Shown: positions 58,025 through 64,000 of the stretch, piece by piece
How the letters are laid out: each line of letters opens with the position of its first letter
Numbering within the stretch: the first letter of the stretch is position 1
DNA from: Actinostola sp. cb2023
Lineage: Eukaryota > Cnidaria > Anthozoa > Actiniaria > Actinostolidae
Direction of reading: 5' to 3'
Length of the DNA: 64,000 bases
NCBI GenBank assembly: GCA_033675265.1
Contig: JAUJYZ010001472.1
Coordinates: 1 to 64,000 of the forward strand
The notes under the pieces: model-generated
Told to the model about the DNA's origin: nothing
Databases searched by the model: none
What the model saw: the letters and a program-made list of their open reading frames with translations, nothing else
Translations under genes and position numbers: made by a program

Positions 58025-58790
58025 ATACTAAATATATATTATTTATATTTTGAAAATAACCTAAAGTCAGCCAAATGATTCCACACTACAGAATAGCAAA
58101 ATATGGGAGAAACACCGTATTTTAGACTTTACCGGCTTTGAGACATTTCAATACTCGTTCCAGTCCTGATCGGGCATCCACCGACTAGTTCCCAGTCTTA
58201 AAACACGTGGAAGCAAACATGGTCGAAACGAGTGTTTTGGTGGAAAGTGTCATTTTGTACTCTTTTTATGCGCCAAGGAGAGCTTTATTCAAGCTAAAAG
58301 CCGTCCTAATGATGTTAGTAATACTTCATCATGCCAAAGAAAGGTAAAAATGAAGGAATTGTGTGTTTTTTTGTGCTGTTTTTGTATGTCGTTGAACGAC
58401 AATCGCGTCACGTGCCTACGGCTACGAGTCTTGCAAAGCTTTGCAAGTAAATTAGGTCGAACTTGGTTCCCTTAGCGTTATTTAATTGCAAGAGTTTCCT
58501 TGTTTGCCTTGCTACTGTACTTCAGTCAGTTCAGACTTGAACACCAGAACAGAAGTCAAAACAATAGAATAGTACATTGTGTACATCAAGTACAATGTTT
58601 ACATGTCTTGCTTCCAATGGCAATGGTCTCCAACGCTAAGATTAAACCATTACATACCTACCTTTCTCTATATTTAGTTAATTATAACGTTTTTGTTCTT
58701 TTTTTGTAGACTTGGAAAACCAATAATATGCACTATGTGCATGGCATGAAGGCAAAGACGGCATGCATGGAACTCATAATTAATTTTATA
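58025..58790. other. No confident gene; possible short first exon
   Basis: An ATG near 58331 followed by MPKK and a GTAAAA donor-like site could be a first exon, but no convincing partner exon was found. The remaining sequence is unassigned. Confidence 0.25.
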
Positions 58791-58799
58791 TGAATGAAG

Positions 58800-58980
58800 T
58801 TATTGAAGACTGTTAAACAGAGGTCATGTTGGATCTTGTAGACAGCATGGCATAGAACTCATTACTTTATGGATGAAAGACTGTTAAACAGAGGTCATGT
58901 TGGATCTTATAGACAGCATGGCGTAGAACTCGTTACTTATGGATGAAAGACTGTTAAACAGAGGTCATGTTGGATGGAGA
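58800..58980 (+). repeat. About 70-bp tandem repeat, three copies
   Basis: The unit contains 'gactgttaaacagaggtcat', 'gttggatctt' and 'agacagcatggc', repeated with small losses. Confidence 0.85.
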
Positions 58981-59245
58981 AACTTTCCGTAGCTAACAGT
59001 ACACTGTTTATACAAGATACAGTATCCACCCAAAGTGCCATGAACAGATGATGATGAATAGTCTGTCTGGGGTTAAATACAAACAGGCTTCAGACAAGGA
59101 ATGCCATGGATGGCAATTAGGTATGCATTGATAGGGAAATCATTATCGTTACCTTCTAGACCTTGTAGTGACCACATTGTGAGTGGGCATCACCATGGGG
59201 GAGTGGAGCACTACCATTTGCCTATCTTTGTGTGTGTCTGTGTGT

Positions 59246-59306
59246 GGGGGGGGGGGGGGGGGGGGGGTTCACTACGATTTTGGGGGGGGGGGGGGGGGGG
59301 GGGGTT
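59246..59306 (+). repeat. Two long poly-G tracts
   Basis: Runs of about 21 and 24 G separated by 'ttcactacgatttt'. Glycine-rich ORFs here are artefacts. Confidence 0.9.
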
Positions 59307-59338
59307 GTTGGTCAGGTGAAGGAGAGGTGGAGAGGGGA

Positions 59339-59993
59339 ATGTACTAAAACATGGAACGCCAGAATGCTGGAACAGTGGAACGCCGGAATACTAAAACCCG
59401 GAACAACCACAATATCTGGAACACCGGAATACTAAAACCCGGAACAACCAAAAAATTCGGGATGCCAGAATGCTAAAACCCAGAACACCCTAAAAATTAA
59501 CAATTCCGTGCATATATTATGATATATATTATAATTTGTCAGGGTATTTTGTGATTAAATAATTTTTGTAATTTAGGAGCGACAGTTTTGCTCCTAACTT
59601 TTTCGTTGGATTTCCGCCTTGCCTATGATAAAGAAGAAAAAAAAGGAAAATATCTAGAGAAAGATGTCAAAACTTTGCGTGATCCTAAAGTCAGAGGAGC
59701 ATTCCTACGTGAAAGACTGGGAATGCTACTTTAGGGTAGGTTGTTACTTTTGGGGGGACCATTAATTTAGGGGGCCCCATTATTTTTGGGGGGGGGGGGG
59801 GGGGGGGGTTACTATCGGAATTCTATGGTATTAGCTATTAAAATAAAATAACTTTTGAAACAATATATTCCCGGGTTTTTCTTAAATCGGTATTCCCGGG
59901 GTTTTTTAGTTTGCGCTTCTTGTATTGTTTTAGTATTCTGCTGTTCCACTGTTCCGGCATTCTGGCGTTCTGGGTTTTAGTGCACGCCGTGGA
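59339..59993. mobile_element. About 650-bp TIR element with CCGGAA-type repeats and poly-G
   Basis: The left end TACTAAAACATGGAACGCCA is mirrored by TGGCGTTCTGGGTTTTAGTG at the right. Near the left end a GGAACxxCCxGAATactAAAACCC block is tandemly repeated with variation. The interior has a run of about 22 G near 59787. Non-coding. Confidence 0.65.
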
Positions 59994-60517
59994 GAGGGCA
60001 GTAAAAGTAATTACTTACAAATTATTTTGTGTTAATCATTTTATTTCTCTTCTTTTAAATAGCTTGACAGTTCTTTGAGAAACTAATGATGATTGTAGAA
60101 TAAGAAAGATTTTGGTCCCATCCTGTCAAGCTTGTTGGGTACACCACACGTGACAGTATTGGTAAGTCAGTGCTTTATTGCATTCTAAATCCACATTTGC
60201 TGAAATTCTATTTGATGCTTCCTGTATGAATATATTTCTAACCTACCTTTATGTCATTCCTTGCAGATTTTGAACTGTCACAGAGAAATGTTGAAGAAGA
60301 TGACTCGTATGCAGACTGAAGAAATTGAATTTATAGCCAAAAAAACTCTGTGGGCTGGAGGACTGGCTAAACTTGATAGAATGTTTAGTTTATCATCGTT
60401 GTTTGTGTTCAAGTTGTATTCAAATGACTAGAATGCCTGCAGTATAGGGTTCAATTAGGATAGAAGTGATGTTATAAAAGGTCTTTAGTACAATGCCAGT
60501 CCTCCAGCCCCATATAA

Positions 60518-60728
60518 TAGAGTCGTTTTCGTATGAGTTGGAAACCTACGGCACGGAGTTACGGTTACGGTACGGAATCGAACACATTGTATTCAACCAA
60601 TCACAGCGCGCGAAATCATTTCTCAACCAATCAGAATGATTGGATACCGCATGATGATGGCGCGATACTGTCACTGCACGGTACGAACCGTACCGTAGCT
60701 ACTTCCCACTCATACGAAAACGACTCTA
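60518..60728 (-). mobile_element. 211-bp MITE, copy 3
   Basis: TIRs TAGAGTCGTTTTCGTATGAG and the complement ending AACGACTCTA enclose exactly 211 bp. The interior matches the copies at 5344-5554 and 42166-42376. Confidence 0.85.
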
Positions 60729-60844
60729 GATACAGGAGAGTGTCTTATTACCAGGTTTTCTGATATGAACTGCCACATGTTTCAATGGTTTCCTTTAGAC
60801 TGTAGCCATAAGAGGTTAGATTGTCATTGCTCAGCATATTTGTA

Positions 60845-61110
60845 TCTGAGCCTCAGGACACTCTCTTGTATCTATTCTTGAAAAAAATGAAATACACTAT
60901 ATACCTCCCACGAGGCTCCACCAGCACCAAAAGAGAAACCACCCTACAGGCCAGGAAATCCATAAGGTAGTATCTTGCTGTTTCCGTCAGTCTAAACTTG
61001 AGGTCATGATCACTGCTATGATGGCTGCCTTGATACTTGAGACTGTCTGTGTGGATGTCAAACCTTTGCTCACTGCATACTCCATGGGGGAACACTGTTG
61101 TCATTCAAGA
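60845..61110 (-). other. Open stretch with possible exon, unrecognised
   Basis: Downstream of an acceptor-like CAACAG (about 61090, minus) two frames stay open; one reads SPMEYAVSKGLTSTQTVSSI and ends 34 codons on. Composition is protein-like but there is no family match and no partner exon. Confidence 0.2.
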
Positions 61111-61365
61111 CAGCCAAGGTTGAAGGTTAGTGCAAATATGAGTTGAAGGTGATCCCACCTCATCATTCACTGGTGTGTGTGAGAGTGATGGGATTCATGT
61201 GTGATCGATAGGCTTAAAGTACTGCTACATTCAGACTTCTCCAATATAAGTGATTATCAAACTGACATGGAAGACTAAAACTAGAATCTTTTCTGCGATA
61301 ACATTGTGGGTTGGTGTTGTTGGCAACTGGTAAAACGGCTTCTATCATAGGATTGCGATTTAATT

Positions 61366-62503
61366 AAAGTTTTTTCACCAGCAAAGCGAAGACCTCAGTT
61401 TCCTTAAAAACTTATAAATACATAAAATTCTAAATGTCTCCTCACAAAAACATTAAAATCTATTTAAAAGATGCAATTTATAGATGCAATTTGTACTTGA
61501 GAAAAACACTAAACGGTAAATGTTGAAGGAAAAAAACACACAGAAAAGGAACAGGATGATTTCCAACAGTCCTGTTTATTATGAAAAACAAATTCCACTT
61601 GAAAACAGCATAAGCAATGTCTAAAATATAAACTTGTATTACTCCTACATGAATATTATTACTTCTGAAAAAAGAATTAAAATCATACAAAGGTTACAAA
61701 GTGAATTCCAATATTATTGAGATACTTGAAGGTTCATTTTGCTGCATTCATATTCAGCATTTGTTACAGCGTCAAAAGTGTGATTGAAAATGACAGCTAA
61801 ATTCAAAGACATTAAAAGCACACTGGAAATTAGTAACCTTTTAACAGTAAACGAAACTGAGGTCTTCAACTAATTACTTTGATTTTTCCCCCTTTGTTTT
61901 GGGATTATGAAGTCCATATTTGAAGTACAACATTTGGCTGATACGAATGATTGAACAAGGAATTTTGTAAACTCCAAACAACTTGTGGTTCTTTTATTAT
62001 TTTTTGAAGCAGAATTCATTGTGTGCAATATCAAAACCAAAAAGTGAATACAAAACTAGTTTATCATTTCATGAGACATTGATGGCTTAATGAATTAATG
62101 AGATATCAGCAATTGATTTATAGAGGTAAAAGGTGACCCATGAAAAGAAGGGTAAAAACACCACACCTCAATTCTATGAATTATGCAACAAGCTGTAGAG
62201 GTAAAAAAGTGAAAAACACTAAACCTCAGTGAATAGAAGAAACACTTGTTTATGAGACTATTGCTTGAAGCAATAGAAAGATTGCAATGTTGCTGCCAAT
62301 GCAACGATTGACAATGTCACAGACAGAACAAGCCATCACAATTTACAGTATGATTGACCTTTGATTGAATATTGATATTGCGAATTCTAACAAATTCAAA
62401 GTTTGGAGACTATTGCGTTTATATTTTGGAAAACTACAGCCAAATCAAGTGAGAAAACAACTTTTACTTGTCCGGAAAGTTTCTTTGCTGGTGAAAAAAA
62501 CTT
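61366..62503. mobile_element. Possible 1.1-kb inverted-ended element
   Basis: AAAGTTTTTTCACCAGCAAAG at 61366 and its near-complement ending at 62503 are 21-bp inverted ends. A second inner inverted pair (GAAGACCTCAGTTTC at about 61388 and 61857) lies inside. No ORF recognised and no target duplication found. Confidence 0.4.
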
Positions 62504-62894
62504 ATCTTAGGTTAACATAACATTTTGCTGCCATTTATTTGATTTCGTAATAAAATACTAATAAAATACTAGCCATTTATAGATGTACAATGAAAGTCCT
62601 AGGATTAGTTTGTGAAGAAAGGAAGTAAAACTAAATGATGACCTTGTTACATAGTGCAGTACGTTAGCAATGTTCCTTCTCTGGGGAAAGAGGCTAAAAA
62701 TTTTCATTGATTTGAAATTTTATTCCAGAAACATTTTTACTTCACTGTAGTGAGGTTTTATTGCACCATGTAACATGGTTTATGACAGTAAATTTCATAT
62801 ATAATACTAGGCATTGTGGACCAGTCCCATAGGGAATATTAACTGACAGAATAAATTATTGAATCATTGAATGAATAAATTCAAATATAATAAT

Positions 62895-63083
62895 AAATTC
62901 AAAATGGCGGCTGGTTAATAATTCAAAATGGTGGCTAGATGGCAAGGATATTAATTCAAAATGGCGGCTGGTTAATAATTCAAAATGGTGGCTAGATGGC
63001 AAGGATATTAATTCAAAATGGCGGCTGGTTAATAATTCAAAATGGTGGCTAGATGGCAAGGATATTAATTCAAAATGGCGGTT
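62895..63083 (+). repeat. 57-bp tandem repeat, three copies
   Basis: The unit holds AATTCAAAATGGCGGCTGG and AATTCAAAATGGTGGCTAG, itself an internal duplication, followed by 'atggcaaggatatt'. The minus-strand ORF over it is an artefact. Confidence 0.9.
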
Positions 63084-64000
63084 AGAGTTTCTAATTAAAT
63101 TGCATGGTGGTAGTTGCCTTATCAGCTAAACCTTCACATTTAGCTCACTTTATTATCCCAGAAATGTCTTTTAGTCTTCCTAAGTCAGAGTTGATAATCA
63201 AAACTTATAACCGAGTTGTCTGAATGTAGATAAGTGACAAGCCTATTGATCACACTGCACATCACTGTCATGGACATCTGTGGGTGGTGGGGTGGGGTCA
63301 TCTGAGATTCATATTTGCACTGACCTTCCCTGTAAGTGCTGGCTTGGGTGGCACCAGAGTTTCCCTATCGAGTCTGTAGTGGGTGAAAGTTTGACATCGA
63401 TTCAGGCAGACTCCAGTATGAAGCCAGTCTAAAGTTTGCTGATCTGGCCTTATAAGATGGCTCTGGTCCGGGCAGTGAGACTATCAAAAGGATCTGGTCC
63501 TATTGGGGTGGTGAGACTTGGTGCTGGTGGGGCCTCGGGGAGGTATTTTTTTTAAACCTAAATGGGTGTGTACCCTATAGAGATGGAATTGATTAAAAAC
63601 ACTCTGAACATATTATTGGTGTCAATCAACTTTATTTCTCAAATAATATATCACACAAAAGGCACACACTTCTTTACTTTTAAATATATATACAAGACAA
63701 AAAGATAGTAAAATAAAATACAAGTTAAACAGAAAATATATAAAGTAAAATATATCCAAGTCAATTTATATAAATAAAAAAAATTACATCTAAAATAAAA
63801 AACTTTTCAAGACTTACCTTTTCATCCTCCCCATCCAATGATGGTACATAATCCCTCCCCACCTAATCACTGGTACCCCTCCCTAAGACATGACCCCTCC
63901 CCACCCTAAGGCATAATCCCTCCCCACCCTAAGTAACCATACTAAGAAAGATGGTGGTCTTTGGTTTCAAGTCAACTTATTATCAAAATATACTGATATA
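63084..64000. other. Unassigned right edge
   Basis: A TTTATT at about 63629-63634 could be a minus-strand AATAAA signal for a gene whose body lies to the right. From 63600 the sequence is strongly A+T-rich, then has CCCTCCCCACC repeats at 63850-63930. No ORF recognised. Confidence 0.35.

Noticed and set aside
59101..59435. Glycine-rich ORFs
   Set aside because: They translate poly-G runs.

Overview
This is an animal nuclear DNA window: spliced genes with GT-AG introns, widely spaced exons, no operons, and many transposons and tandem repeats. The recognisable proteins (RPUSD2, anamorsin/CIAPIN1, a CYP1/2/17-like cytochrome P450, Ig-domain and beta-trefoil secreted proteins, a THAP domain) are metazoan. 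The repeat style (small foldback elements, MITEs, tRNA-derived SINEs, poly-G-headed repeats) suggests a marine invertebrate. I cannot fix the phylum from the sequence; a cnidarian-like or invertebrate deuterostome-like genome is a guess.

Layout. 1-2792: copies of a hairpin-ended element of about 780 bp. 2876-4373: a full-length but frameshifted intronless P450 pseudogene. 4670-9850: nested inverted-repeat elements, including a 1.2-kb TIR element that carries a THAP-domain ORF and, on the other strand, an ORF resembling the P2X7 C-terminal cysteine domain. 9949-10097: a near-perfect palindrome. 10700-19916: TIR elements nested in one another; the innermost (5.6 kb) has subterminal arms made of a 168-bp satellite. 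19960-21730: CATC-type satellite. 22757-28220 (+): a secreted protein with three Ig-like domains, meeting tail to tail a secreted FGF/IL-1-like beta-trefoil gene at 28787-30644 (-). 30650-36170: mostly non-coding, with minisatellites and foldback repeats.

36214-44387 (-): RPUSD2 pseudouridine synthase, 13 exons whose phases all close to give 439 codons. 44526-52017 (+): CIAPIN1, 10 exons, 288 codons. The two start codons lie 138 bp apart, so they probably share a bidirectional promoter. RPUSD2 introns 8 and 9 are filled by a 2.8-kb 22-bp minisatellite and a 1.1-kb 93-bp minisatellite. 54273-54877 (+): an unrecognised gene in two overlapping reading frames. 55480-64000: SINE-like and MITE repeats, poly-G tracts and a few weak exon candidates.

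Exons were assigned by eye from reading frame, splice-site match and remembered family sequences; no alignment or expression data were used. The intact RPUSD2 and CIAPIN1 frames argue that frameshifts elsewhere (the P450) are real decay rather than poor assembly.
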